Shown: positions 24,889 to 37,100 of the stretch, in pieces
Layout of the letters: each line of letters opens with the position of its first letter
Numbering within the stretch: the stretch's first letter is position 1
Source: Lineus longissimus
Lineage: Eukaryota > Nemertea > Pilidiophora > Heteronemertea > Lineidae
Reading direction: 5' to 3'
Length of the DNA stretch: 64,000 nt
Assembly (NCBI RefSeq): GCF_910592395.1
Contig: NC_088312.1
Coordinates: 12,956,001 to 13,020,000 of the forward strand
Notes under the pieces: generated by a model
Database searches by the model: none
Told to the model about the DNA's origin: nothing
What the model saw: the letters and a program-made list of their open reading frames with translations, nothing else
Program-made: the position numbers and the translations under genes

Positions 24889-27800
24889 ATAGACCGCTGT
24901 TGGAGGACGAATGTATCTCATCTATATTTCGCACATTTCACGAAGGAAGGCCTTTGGAAAGTATAAACACCCTCCATTTGTTTGATACGTTTTACTTAAG
25001 TCGATGATATCACCAAAGTCTTATGCTGTTATTTTCCATGATGATGACAGGAGTGATGAAAATCTGGTTTTTCTTCGAAGATGGAAGCAACAGTTCAAAA
25101 AATGTGCGTTTTAGCTCTTTGACACCTTGGTTTCCAAGCGATTAGCGACACGTCGAATCAGTTACTTGGCGGTATGTAACACTGGTCCATCGCTACCTCA
25201 GATCTTACCAAAGGCTGTAAAGTGTTTTCCGTAGCTCTGAACAGAGCCTGAACGACCAGCAAGCGGAATAAACTGATTGGTAGAAAAGAGCTCGAATAAC
25301 GTGAAATGGAGTGGTATTTGTGTCTGGTCTGATGAGCGTTGCCCGCTTCATTGTGTCGAACAAACACGAGGTTGATTTTGTATGGAGGTGATATGCTGGA
25401 TGAGCCGCAGTAACCGCCATCCTCCCATAGCAGACTTTTAAAGAGAAATCGAGAAAAAGGGAAGTTTTAAGGGTTGGTGACCGCTTAATAAGGGGGCTCT
25501 TTTACCTTTCCTTTGTAAGCGCGTCTGGCGGATTAAGTCCTTCACATGAGTGAGTAGGTACTTATTTGACCGGATAACAATATCCAAAGATCATTATCCG
25601 CGAGAAGATTAACACTATTCAAATTGAGTGGAATTTACTTTTAATAGTTTACTAACGAAGTGGGCAAGTGCGAACAACAAAATAGGTTCGGGAGGGACAC
25701 GACTAAGAAGATTTTTTCCAATGACAAGCTACAGACTAATTGTTTTTATTCTTGGCCTATAAATTTTATGCGCGACACGCTTTTTATGCGCGACACCCAT
25801 TTTCCATAAACTCCCGGGGCAGCTTATTTGTCATCCCATATTTTTCCATTACGTCCGAAGTGCACTTGGTACACATATGTAACTATATCCCCCCCAAAAA
25901 GTATTTTGGCGATGCTTGGGAAAACTTATGCTCAATTCAGACACTTTGTGGGAGAAGGTCAAAATTATAATTCGCAGAGTATAATCAAGGAGGATCTATT
26001 TGAAACTGTAAAACTTCCTTGGTATAATTACATCTAGCTGAAATGCATGTTCAACATTTCTAAGGCGACAGGCCAGGATTTTTGTTGTGGCCCCTGATGG
26101 TTTCGGATGGAGAGCTGTTAAAATACGTTGTTAGTGTCGTAGAATGTAAAAGTCCACATTGTCAGTACATGAACTTATATATGCCATAGAAGTGTTCTTC
26201 TTCGCTGAATGAAATCAAACAAAAACAAGCCTATCAAGTCAATGAAACGTTTGTGAACTAAAACCTTCTGATACGAAACGGGGTGAATATTTTTGCAACT
26301 AATGTTGCAATGATCAGCGGAATGCGACGGTGGTCATTTAGGGCGGTAATGGGGCTCCTTTGATCACTGAATGTTGTTAAAAGAAAAGAACAATGTGGTC
26401 TAAATATCCGTAAAAGGACTTAATAATAGGCGATCACAAAATCAAATACAAAGTATTGTAAAGAAACCAACACAATGGCAATGTTCAAAGAAATAAAATC
26501 CACTGGTTTGCCTGTCGTGTCCTGTTTGGCGCTGATAATGGTCGATGTTTTTCTGCTCTCGGACTCAGCCATGTTGAAATAATGTTAACTGGCATACCAT
26601 GCAAGGAGAACCTTCACGGCCTCTTTGAACAGCCTTATCCAACCATACAAGGACAGGGCAGTGCGCAACCGCGGCCGACCCAAGCCAAATCGGCAACTGA
26701 GGCATGCAAGGCTTTCCTCTAATTTAAATCGCTTTATTTGACCAAATCTTCGTTAAATGCTCCCAAATAACCAATGAGCAGAAAGCTTTCGGTGCCCTTT
26801 CATGGTTCCTTTATGAGAAGCTGACCCATACTGGGCAAGGTAGGAAGAGATTAATTAATGATGCCTCGGAGAACGATCTATGAGGTTTTAAGGGAGGCCT
26901 TCCTTGGTGCATGTGTCATGCGTACCGATCAGAAGTTGTCAAACAACCCTGTCAGGAAATAATGTGACCCATTATAATTAGCCCAACACTAGAGCGTGAA
27001 GTGCTCAATTAGGAAACTATCCCTCCTCATACACAATATAACAATAGAATAATTCTATAACTGAGGCTTAAAGTTCATTATCACCTCTTTAGCAAACAAT
27101 ACTTAAAGTTATTTATCTCCTCTTTAACAAACAATTACTGTTTCGGTGAAACTATCTTTCTGCTTTGAGAGGGTCAGCAGACGACAAAGCCGATCCACAG
27201 ACACACAAAATAAATTAACTACATTTTTTTATATCGACGTTTCCTTGCTGTGATCAACTTTAATCTTCTAATCTCCTTTTTTGCTAAAGCCTTCCACAAC
27301 TTTTGACATTACGTTTGTTGACGTGGATAGTGCAGCTAAACTAACAAGAATGATGCGGAAAATGAGACGCACTTTTCCAAAATGTGTCGCTGTTACACAA
27401 TCTATTAGAGTCATCATTACTGTCGTCATTGAACACATTATTCCGTACTTCTGTATAAAAATATATAAACTGGGGTTACATCATGGCTTCAGGTAGTGAA
27501 ATGAAGAAGAAAATTGGTAATAAAGGCCCGCAAAAGTCCTGAACAATGCCGCCATAATGATCAATGCCTAGGCCAGTCAGTCCTCGGGGGATCACAGAGC
27601 ACTCAGGTCGCCGTGGTCTTTTTTCTTGCCGCTTTTGCTATAAACTATTGTAATAATACAATAGTGTCGAGTACAAACACAAAATTAAGCACTCAAGACC
27701 CACTCGAATCCGGCTAAGAGTAATTCTTCTATGGTTAATATTTGCTTCTAAGCAAATCTTTTTCGTCCGGAACTAAAACAACCACTTCAACAATTTGTGC

Positions 27801-30520
27801 ATAATTAATGTTTATTAATATGCTAGGTAGCTGTGAAAGTGCGACCGATAAAGGGTGTTTTCACACTCAGAGGTGCTTGACCATTGATTAACATGAAAGG
27901 ATTAAGGAATTACCCTATAAAGTGAACATAGGAGGCGCTATGCCCTAATAAAATGTCCAACAGAAAAAAACCCACATGGAATGTACGTGTATTTTGTTAC
28001 TTATCAATGACCAATGACAGCAAATAATATCCAGTTATCACATTCTTTTTGAACTTTTAGCGAGTGATAGATGGGCCTCATCATTTCGAAATGGAGTAGA
28101 TCATGCATGAATTGAATATGTAGGTTTATGTAGGTGTGTGGCCGTGAGAAATAATGTCAGAGATAAGCTTATACAATGTATTGAAATACCAAAAGAGTGA
28201 CGCCTGAATCACATAAATCGTGACGTCAGTTGCACTTTTATGCGTTGCCGTCAATCTCCCAATCTCGAGGACAGCTAGAATTTGCTCCGTTGATCAAACG
28301 TACGCTAGTCCTTCACTTAGCAACCGTTACCAGCGACGAGGCTTGGAGATTGTATTACCGTCAGCCGTGTGCAACACCCCATACACTCTGACGTCACGCG
28401 CACCTTGTTCGGCTTTCGGCTTAAAATGTCTAATATCTTTTGTCGCATGCATAAAAGTTCCATGTTTGTCATCAGGTGTAGTATCTGTCTTCGGAAGAAT
28501 GGTCACCAAAGCACTACGCCGATAGACCGGCATGGGGAATACATACTTCTGTTTTATTAACACAGACCCTGCCACTTTGATCTCCGGGTTAGAAATTCCA
28601 CGTTAGAAATATTGACCTGTTAGTCTAACCCTAATTCTAACGTGAACTCTGATGTGAGCTACTGCCTTCTATCGATAAAAAATGAAACGACGTCCTCGTT
28701 TTGGCGGGACCGTCCGGTGTAGCTGCAAAAAATGTCCCCTGGAAAAAGTGTCCGTCCGCTGTGATATGGATCTGTAGACACTCATGACATTCAATACCTC
28801 CGAGATTAAACACGCATCCTTAGTTCTCGGACACTTCACGCTAAAGACGTTTAAATCGTTTACATCTGCCAGGCCCGACCTTGTCTATAACAGGAACGTG
28901 TAGCCGATACACTGCATGTACTTGTGATTCCTAAAGAGAATCGACTCAAACTTCAGTCCACGTTGCGGCCTGAAGTTGGATAGGCTACTGGTGAAAAAAA
29001 ACCGCACTCGCGAGTCGGTGTTGGCAGAAGATGAAGTCAAAAAAGCACACGTCATTACTCAAAAGGTTGATGTTATAGAGAGAGCTTAATCCCACTAGTT
29101 TCAGTCTTTCAAAGTGATTCACATAATTACCCTGCTCTGGCCTGTACACGTTAATAATTCAAGCTCTCTGGGTCTGGGGGTAAGGTTCGACCTGCAGCTA
29201 TAGGACTGACTTCATATATTGCTCAAAGACGAAACACTATAAATTCCAAGAGTCATTTCCGGAAAAATCTTGCTGCGATTACGGTTGATCTGCCCGACGA
29301 TCAATGAATGAAAGAATATAGCTGCGCCCTACTCGCCTCAACATGCGCGCAAAGAAACTCAGAGATGCGATTGACGTTGTGGCTTCCGGAAAACCACTCG
29401 CAAGACTGGTACTTAGGTACTACCAGCTACGAAAATTATCAACAAAACATCTTCTAAATCCATAAAGATAATAGAAAGAGGACACTTCCTTTGTCATCTT
29501 ATCCTTGCTTTTTTTCCTATAATTTTTGCCTTAACGGTCGTTATTATTCCTGACTGGTATTGTTGAGGATCAGGTAGGCCAAAGCAAGATGACACACTCC
29601 GCCGCGAGATGTGTTGGTTTCATTTCAAACCCGTGAATGATGTTGGGAGACTGCATGGTGTATTGTTTTGTGTCTGACTTCATCAACCAGTTAATATCAT
29701 TGTTGTTCTGGGCCAATTTGCTCAATCGGCGTTGGAGGTAAACGCCAGAGTGAGCTCAACTAAACGTTATCTCCTTCAGTAAATCTAATTGCAAAACTCC
29801 GATACAGACCATTTTATCATCTTGACCTCTTTCCTCGACCGGGTGACAAGACGAGGCCGGTCCACTGCGTCCAGAGTGTAATAAAACCCCATAAATATGG
29901 TGTGTTTTTTTCTCCAAGATGCAGGATTTGTCATCGAAACCAATCAGGATGCTACTGTCATTGATGTTTGAATGATTGACAACGCGAATGATTGTCACTA
30001 TCTCCCAGATCATGGGGCGAAATAGGCTACACATCAAATAGCTCTGTCACTCTGACAGCTTTAATTAAGATTAATACAGTTGGGTCAACTGCGGGAATAG
30101 GCATAGACGGCAGCAGTTGGTGCAGCTGATGTATCGATAGATTCTAACACATCTCCTGCATCCCATATCTCAGCACGTTTGCAATAAGTAGTTAGAGCAT
30201 TTGAATTTTAGGTCCAGTTTGTGTCCAGTGGCGTGGGGAGATTAAAAAGATGACTAAAACATTTTATTCGCCGTAGCATGTCACTTTGACTGAATCGTTG
30301 TCGGCTTGATTTTCGTTTAAAAATGTATGTATCAAATAATTTTATTAAATGCTATATTAAGCTGATAGGAAATAACATATTTTACATAATGGGGTTCCAG
30401 GCATGATACGACACTGCTGTATACAGCGTGTATGTAAAATACAGGACTTTGCACTTTATTTGAACTGCCATATCTAATTTCTCTTTGGGAATTCAGATCT
30501 AAAAGAGGTCACAGTTTTGT
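24889..30520. other. Intergenic, nothing firmly recognised
   Basis: A two-copy 'ttttatgcgcgacac' tandem lies at 25766-25796. Minus-strand open frames at 28327-28575 and 29756-30037 look less random than most, with mixed charged and polar residues and no simple repeats. I recognise neither. No promoter or splice arrangement supports them. Confidence 0.4.
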
Positions 30521-30524
30521 CGTC

Positions 30525-30727
30525 AGACTATAGGCGCGAGCAGAGGGGCTAGTTTGGCCATATTCAGGTGACTAATATACATAGTAAAGGCCCTTTCATG
30601 TCAGATTCAGCACTAAATATATTCCTCGTACAAGCATGAATCTTTTCGACCTACTGTGAGATGTGAGAGACCCCTGTTGGTGACTTCGTGTAATATTGTC
30701 TGCCTAGCTGCTGCCTATATTGTCCCT
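30525..30727 (-). mobile_element. TTAA-type MITE (copy 1)
   Basis: It runs from 'agactataggcgcgagcaga' to 'ctgctgcctatattgtccct', followed by TTAA (30728-30731). Its body matches, in inverted orientation, the element at 34092-34303 almost throughout: 'caggtgactaatatacat', 'tgtgagatgtgagaga', 'ttggtgacttcgtgtaa'. AGGG(A/G) termini at TTAA sites resemble the Kolobok/T2 type. Its 3' end lies about 230 bp upstream of the TMEM135 start codon, so it may sit in or next to the promoter. Confidence 0.7.
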
Positions 30728-30931
30728 TTAAGGAAAACAAAGTTAGGTACCTATGTAAGTACCTTGCTCAAGGACAAAACGACAATACAGCGGTGATCCT
30801 TCCAAGACTCCATAACCCACGACATCCTGATAATGAGCCCGCTGCTCAACCACTCTAAGGGCCACTTCCGCACTTGACTAAAACTGTTAATTTCTGAATT
30901 TTGAATTTCGCGCCTTCAGCACTTTCGACTG

Positions 30932-30943
30932 CACATGCGCATG
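30932..30943. promoter_or_regulatory. NRF1-like site
   Basis: CACATGCGCATG is a near-palindrome close to the NRF1 consensus GCGCATGCGC. It lies 19 bp before the proposed start codon of the TMEM135 homologue. NRF1 sites are common in promoters of mitochondrial and housekeeping genes, so the placement is plausible. Function is inferred from motif and position only. The site also contains two upstream in-frame ATGs (30935 and 30941). Confidence 0.4.
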
Positions 30944-30957
30944 AACCCTGAACCGGG

Positions 30958-30970
30958 CAAGATGGCCGCC
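30958..30970 (+). promoter_or_regulatory. YY1-like site at the start codon
   Basis: CAAGATGGCCGCC overlaps the start codon and fits the YY1 consensus AAnATGGCGGC. It also supplies a purine at -3 and G at +4 for translation initiation. YY1 sites that include the initiator ATG are well known in TATA-less housekeeping promoters. No TATA box is evident just upstream. Confidence 0.4.
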
Positions 30971-31102
30971 TATAGTAAATTTTTGACGCACACTTGTTAC
31001 GAACTTGGACACACTTGGACACCCTCTTGCCTTCAAGCAAGCAAAGATATAGCTATCTATGGCTTGAAACATTCATTCAAAATATATGCACCGCTATATA
31101 TT
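30962..31102 (+). CDS. TMEM135: TMEM135 exon 1
   Basis: It encodes 47 residues from MAAYSKFL to KIYAPLYI and ends in phase 0 at the donor gtaagt (31103). The CYELGHTWTPSC motif (residues 12-23) is the conserved cysteine-containing N-terminus of TMEM135. Two earlier in-frame ATGs (30935, 30941) would add nine or seven residues. I prefer 30962 because the homologues start with MAA and the context is better. Everything upstream to 30525 is putative promoter and 5' UTR. Confidence 0.9.
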
Positions 31103-34100
31103 GTAAGTTTAGTTGATCTGGATCGGCTGCAATCGCGCTTATAAGGCGCAATCCCGATATCCGGATTCTCGGTGTAGTGTCTCGCATGCATGTATTAGTA
31201 CATACATTGTTTCAGTGTGACCTGTGGTAGTCGCCCTGGGCCTGGAGAAAGGTCCTAGTCTACCCTGATTTTCCAAGATTGCTGAGGGACTTTTTGCTAG
31301 ATAGACCATGCTAATACAGATTCGATTCAATTCCTGAAGAGAATCTCATCTGATTCTGAGGAATTTGTATTGTGTTGCCACATACTGTAATAATAGGTAA
31401 CCGGAAAAACGCCGACCGACCGACAGACCGACCGACCTACCGACCTACCAACCAAGGAGTTTCGTAGTTGAGTCTCAGGTCTCATAAGTCAATGTGATAT
31501 ATCCAATCCACGATAGCAGGTCATGTGAAATGAAATTGTAAACAAGCGCATACGTGCGCTGTTCAAATGACAACAAATGCATGTTTCGCGTTGCAGTTTG
31601 TGCATTGCATCGGTCGAGACATTCGAGTAGAAAAACTACAGTGCATAGATTAGGCCCAAATAATGTTTTTATATCCACCGACCATGTAGACAAAGCATAT
31701 CTTTAGAGTATCGTTATCAGTTCCTTACCGCGTGGGCTCGTTTTCGCGGTATAATTGACTGGAGATGCTGCTGTCAGACACTTGCGGTTACAGACAGGTC
31801 GTCATCATTGTATTTACGCATGTGCGAGTAACCGGATGTAAACAAATCCACGTGTTTTACGAATGGAATACCCATTCTGTAAATAAAAGCACGTGGAGAG
31901 CTATAAATATCTTCAATCAAATGCACGTGACTAAATTTGTTTACATCCCGTTACTCGCGCATGCGTAAATACAATGATGACGACCTGTCTGTAACCGCAT
32001 GTCTGTCAGACATGTCGGAATCCATCACGTCCATTGCGCTGGGCACTACACAGATACATGTGCTATAGAAAAACGAAAGGGATACTGTTTATGACGGTAG
32101 GTCGGTAGGTCGGTCGGTCGGCGTTTTTCCGGTTACCGTAATAATGTAGACGAAGAAGTTTGTTTTGGCGCTGACCAGTCATGCGTTTCACATGGAACAA
32201 AGGATCGCCGTGTCTCTGAGCATTGTCTCAAGTTGGCTTAGACCTCCTGACGTGTTCTGAGTGTGCGCATTTGATTTATTTTTTGGCGCTGATTCGTCGT
32301 CTTCGAAAAGGACAACCATACCGACCTTTTCAAGTTTGTTTCGGCGGCGGTGCTGCCTCTGTCACTGACCGGTCGTGCGTTTGACCTGGAACAGTGTCAA
32401 GGGTGCAGTGGCTTATGGCATTGTCCGAAGTCGGCTTAGGCCTTCTGACCTGTTAGTGTACGCATTTGATTTGTTTTGGCTCTGATTCGTGTTGTCGCAA
32501 ACTACGAAGGCCTGTGTTTCAGAGATGTTGTGCTCACAGGTCTGGTTCGGATAGAGTGCCAGTAGCCTTTTGCTGGACAAGCTAGAATGGTGAATGACTG
32601 CACTGAAATCAACTACTGTAGCAGTGTCAGTAGTCCGCTGATTGCCAATCGGCAACCTAGCACCTGAACTGAAGTCATCCATGTCAACATCAACTTGCCT
32701 GCTTCCAATTGCAACCACCCTTGTCCTCACCTAAGCTCATGACATTGCACATGTTGACATGGCTGCTGATGGCAGAGATCTTTGTCAAGAATCTGTGGAT
32801 ATCTGCCATTCTGCATTCATGCAATACCAGGGAGTGAATAAGCATACAGTCCAAATCACAACTGACATCGTTCCTGCCTCGCGTCATTGACACGCAACGT
32901 ACCTGCAAGTTACGCACCAATGACTCACTCATCTCGATGTTTCACATATGCGCGACCTATCTACACAACTCACGCGCGACCGACGCGCTGGTTTGCGGGT
33001 CAATGACGCAAATTTAAAGATGACAATATTGTGATTTGGACTAGACATGGTGTTGGTCAGTTGTGAATTGGGCAAGCAAGTAATGATAATGTAGCCTGCC
33101 TTGAAATTAGGTTACCACAGGTGGGTGGCCGACTCCGAATATCAAAACCTGACATCTACTGGCAGCTGACTTTCTGTTTCCCCTTTTTGTTTTGAATTTG
33201 TCTGCTGACTAGTGGTTCAGCTAAAGAGGTTTAGCAAGGCACGGCACTCTGCCTTTTTGAAATTTCTTTCTATTGCCCTGCCTTTTTGCATCATTGGCCG
33301 ATTCATTTCCATTTGAAGCAGGGCGCTGCACCCTGCCTTTTTCAGACTGCCTTCTTCTGCCCTGCCTTTCCAGATTCTTGGCTGAGACACTGGCGACAAG
33401 TTTAAAAAATAGCACGATACTAGGGGCCAACCGGACAAAAAAGCTAAGAAAAAACCTGAGCCTCCGCCAGTGGCTGTAAATTCAAAATACTACGATAAAT
33501 TTGAAATTCGTTTTAATTGCAGATCAGTGCCATCCTCCGCCGTAAGGGATTTGACTACTACCTCAAGAAGTTGATGCCTGAAATCCTCCAGTCGACGGTC
33601 TTCCTTGGCACCAATGCATTCTCTTTCATTGCCTCGTTTTGTTTATGGAGGTAAGTCATTCTAACATCTATGGAACTTCTTAGCGGACAGCTCTCTATTT
33701 AAGGACACTAGTTTTGGTCCGAAATTGGTTGTTTCCATTCGATTTGACCTCTTGAATCTGAACATCTCTCTATGGAGAACATTGTCAGTCCCGACGGTAT
33801 CCTCAGTAGAGAGCTTCTTCTGTACATTGATTGCATTATTTTTTTCAATTTAAAAATACATTTTTTTTGGTTTTTTTACGTCAACTTTGTATAAATGTGT
33901 ATCGATCGGGTGTGAGGGGTCCTGGGTTTACCTTGTTGACATACCTGCTGACCACTGCATTACCTCGATGATCTCTAATAACATGAATAATGCATTCCTT
34001 TGGTTTTCGATGCTCACTGTTAAGATCGCTTGCTCTTTCTACTAGTGTTACCTGCAAATGATAGTGCAATATATTTGGCAGGTAATCTTAAAGGGAGAAT

Positions 34101-37100
34101 ATAGGCAGCAGGTCGGCAGGCAAGACAGAGTTACACGAAGTCACCAATAGGGATCTCTCACATCTCACAGTACGTCGAAATGATTCACGCTTGTATGAGG
34201 AATACATGGTGCTGACATGACCCGGCCAGGACCCTTACTGTGTATATTAGTCACCTGAAGACAACCAAATTAGCCTCTCTGCTCCTGCCTATATAGTCCC
34301 CCTTTAAAACATATTTGAAGGAATAATTGTCTCAGAATTACATCTTTTTATATGTGCCCAAAGTTCTGAAAACAGACTCCACCTTGTCTTGATCAACATA
34401 GATCATGACAGAAAATCAAAAGTTCTATGGACAGCTGTGGCATGATAGATCTTTCCATTTCTGTTGTCAAATAAAGCTTTTTTAACGAAGCAAAAAATTG
34501 GAAATGTCTCATCCCTGATAGCAGGGTGCCCCAATCTGTCATGTACAGCTCTGATCTGAAGAGATTCAAAATCGAAACGGTCACAGCATTTAGAGAAAGA
34601 ATAGAAATTCATCCCTCTTATAAAACGACTGCTTCAAATATCAGGCTTTGATACAACATCCCCACATCTAATTTTGAAATGTAATGGCCATAAGACACTG
34701 TGCAATATGGTGGCCATCTTCAATTTGGTCTACATTGGTTTTAATTCAGGAAAGGTACTAATAGATTTCGATGAGTTTGTACACTTTTGTCACTGTCAAA
34801 ATTTGGTTAATTCTTAACTATCATTATATTTGGGTAAGTCAGAGAATACTAATAACCTCTTACACGCCTAACATATTACAATCTGAATTACCCTTCCTTA
34901 GGATAAAACTGTCATGCAGGGCGTTGAAAAAGTTTTTTCTCTCACTCTTTGAACAATCGGATGTCATTGCGGATTAGGTTGTCAAAGCGTGAAGCTCTGT
35001 CAGTTTAAAATTTCACAAGCTAATTCTGATGTTAGTCTGTCATTCGTGGATGACGGGGAGCTGATTGTCACAATTCTTGCTGACGTCGGCACAAAATATG
35101 CGTTTGATACTAGAGAGAGGCAATGCATTCATTTCCTGTCTCGAATCATAACAGCAACCTTGCTCATCTTGTTGGTAATTCTCCTGTTAAGGGACAAGTT
35201 GGTTTTCCTACGCATTAGTATAGGAGGGACCCTCGGTCAAGAATCAGAATGGTAAAGCTGGTTAGTTATTGCTTGGCCCAGATTCTGTATTACATAACCA
35301 TCCCGTGGTTGGCCCAGCAAGGGTTAAGAAAAAAACCATTTCCTATTGATCTGTACCAAAAAAAGATAGACTGCCTCGGGAGGGGGTTGGTCACTCCCGA
35401 TGACATGTATTGAGCATCCTCGTACCAATATACAGAAGAACCTCCCTTAGCGGACACCTCTCTATCAAGGACACTAGTTCTGGTCCCAAATTGGTTGTTT
35501 CCATTCAATTTTACCTCTCTTATCAGAACCGTGTACCTCTCCATTAAGGAGAGAACTTGTTAGTCCAAAGGGTGTCCTTGATAGAGAGGTTCTACTGTTG
35601 TTGTGACATGAAGTGCAGGATTCATGGGGGAGGGGGGGGGGCAAATAAGCCCCAATCTTCAGTGGAGCTGCACAATGTCAATATGGCGTGGGCATACTTC
35701 AAAAGATTATACCCACCTCTCCCATCGGGCCCTGATTTTCAACTCTCCATTACTCAGATAAACTCTAGTCTTATTTCCCAAACTCGAGTTGGGAAAATAA
35801 AAGGGTTTGTGTATGAGCTTGTTTTACATTGCAGCAATAGGGGATGGGGATGAAAAACATGCCAGCAAAAGGGGGTGGAGATTTGAGATTGTTGTGATCG
35901 CTAGAGGGGGGGGCCTACCATAATCTCTGGGTACAAGGATGCTCTACTCATGTAATTGAGAATGACCGACCGGAGGACTGCCCCTAGTAGATCTTTGACA
36001 GACTCTGTTGATTTGTTTGCTAGCTACTTTCTTGTTGTTTATGATATGTATGTGTGAATGATTGTATTCTTTTCTTCCAGAAACACACTTTCAAATCTGC
36101 CATTTTGCCAATTTCGTTTGATTTGATAATGTCTTTCAGGAAGTTTGTTGGTTTTTACACATACTACAATGTGTTTATTTGTGGCATCCCAGCCGGGGCG
36201 TTGTCCGTCCTGTGTGAGAGGAAAGACAGGTAACAGTATGATCAGAAATGAAATAGAGAAGGTATGGCAAGTAAAATGTTCTTCAAAAGGCTTTCTACAA
36301 ACAAGCAACTCAAAATTGTTGGATTATAATCGCTACTACTACATGTACTTTGTGTGCACAACAAAAGAATCACTTGTCTGTGGGTAAAAGGGTAACTGTT
36401 GGGTTTGATATTTATTGTAGGTCTGTGCGATCACTGATTCATGTCCAGGCAGCTATGATGACCACCATGCAGACAAGCGCTTTTTGTCGCATGCAATCAG
36501 GATTGTAGGTTGCAGTGATTTATATCATTTGTTTTGTTGGGCATTTTTGGTGTTCACAATTTCGATCCATTCAAAGGCAATCCACCCAAACATTTGTGCA
36601 AATCCGCTATTGATGACGTCATTGGCACCAAAAACTACTTCTTTTGACCTCAATTAAAAAAAAAATTCATGGTGCCCATCAACTGACCATGTGCACATTT
36701 AATAAAAAAAACACTTAGATTGGTGAAACTGTAGTATTAATATCCTTTGACCATTTTGTTAAGCCATATCAAGATGGCATATATAATAATAATAGTGACT
36801 TCTTTTATAGCGCTTTTCATCGTATTATCTTTTGTCTCAAAGCACTTTACAGTCACAAACATTATTACCCAGCCTACTCGGAGACCTTTCTGGAGAACCA
36901 GAGGCAGCCACAATCTAGCGCACACAAGGACATTTCAGGCCAGTTGAGAGTTACAAAGTGGCACAGGCGGGGTACCGAACAGGGGACCTCCTGATCACAA
37001 GGCCGACGCTCAACCGTTGTGCCACCGTACTCCCCTGTATATAAATACATCCTGGCATAAACCAGCGGCAGTGGTTTTCAATATACTCCGCCTGTCGTCG

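Noticed and set aside
28327-28575. Minus-strand 82-codon frame starting at GTG
   Set aside because: Looks somewhat protein-like but has no ATG at its start, no identified family and no splice context.
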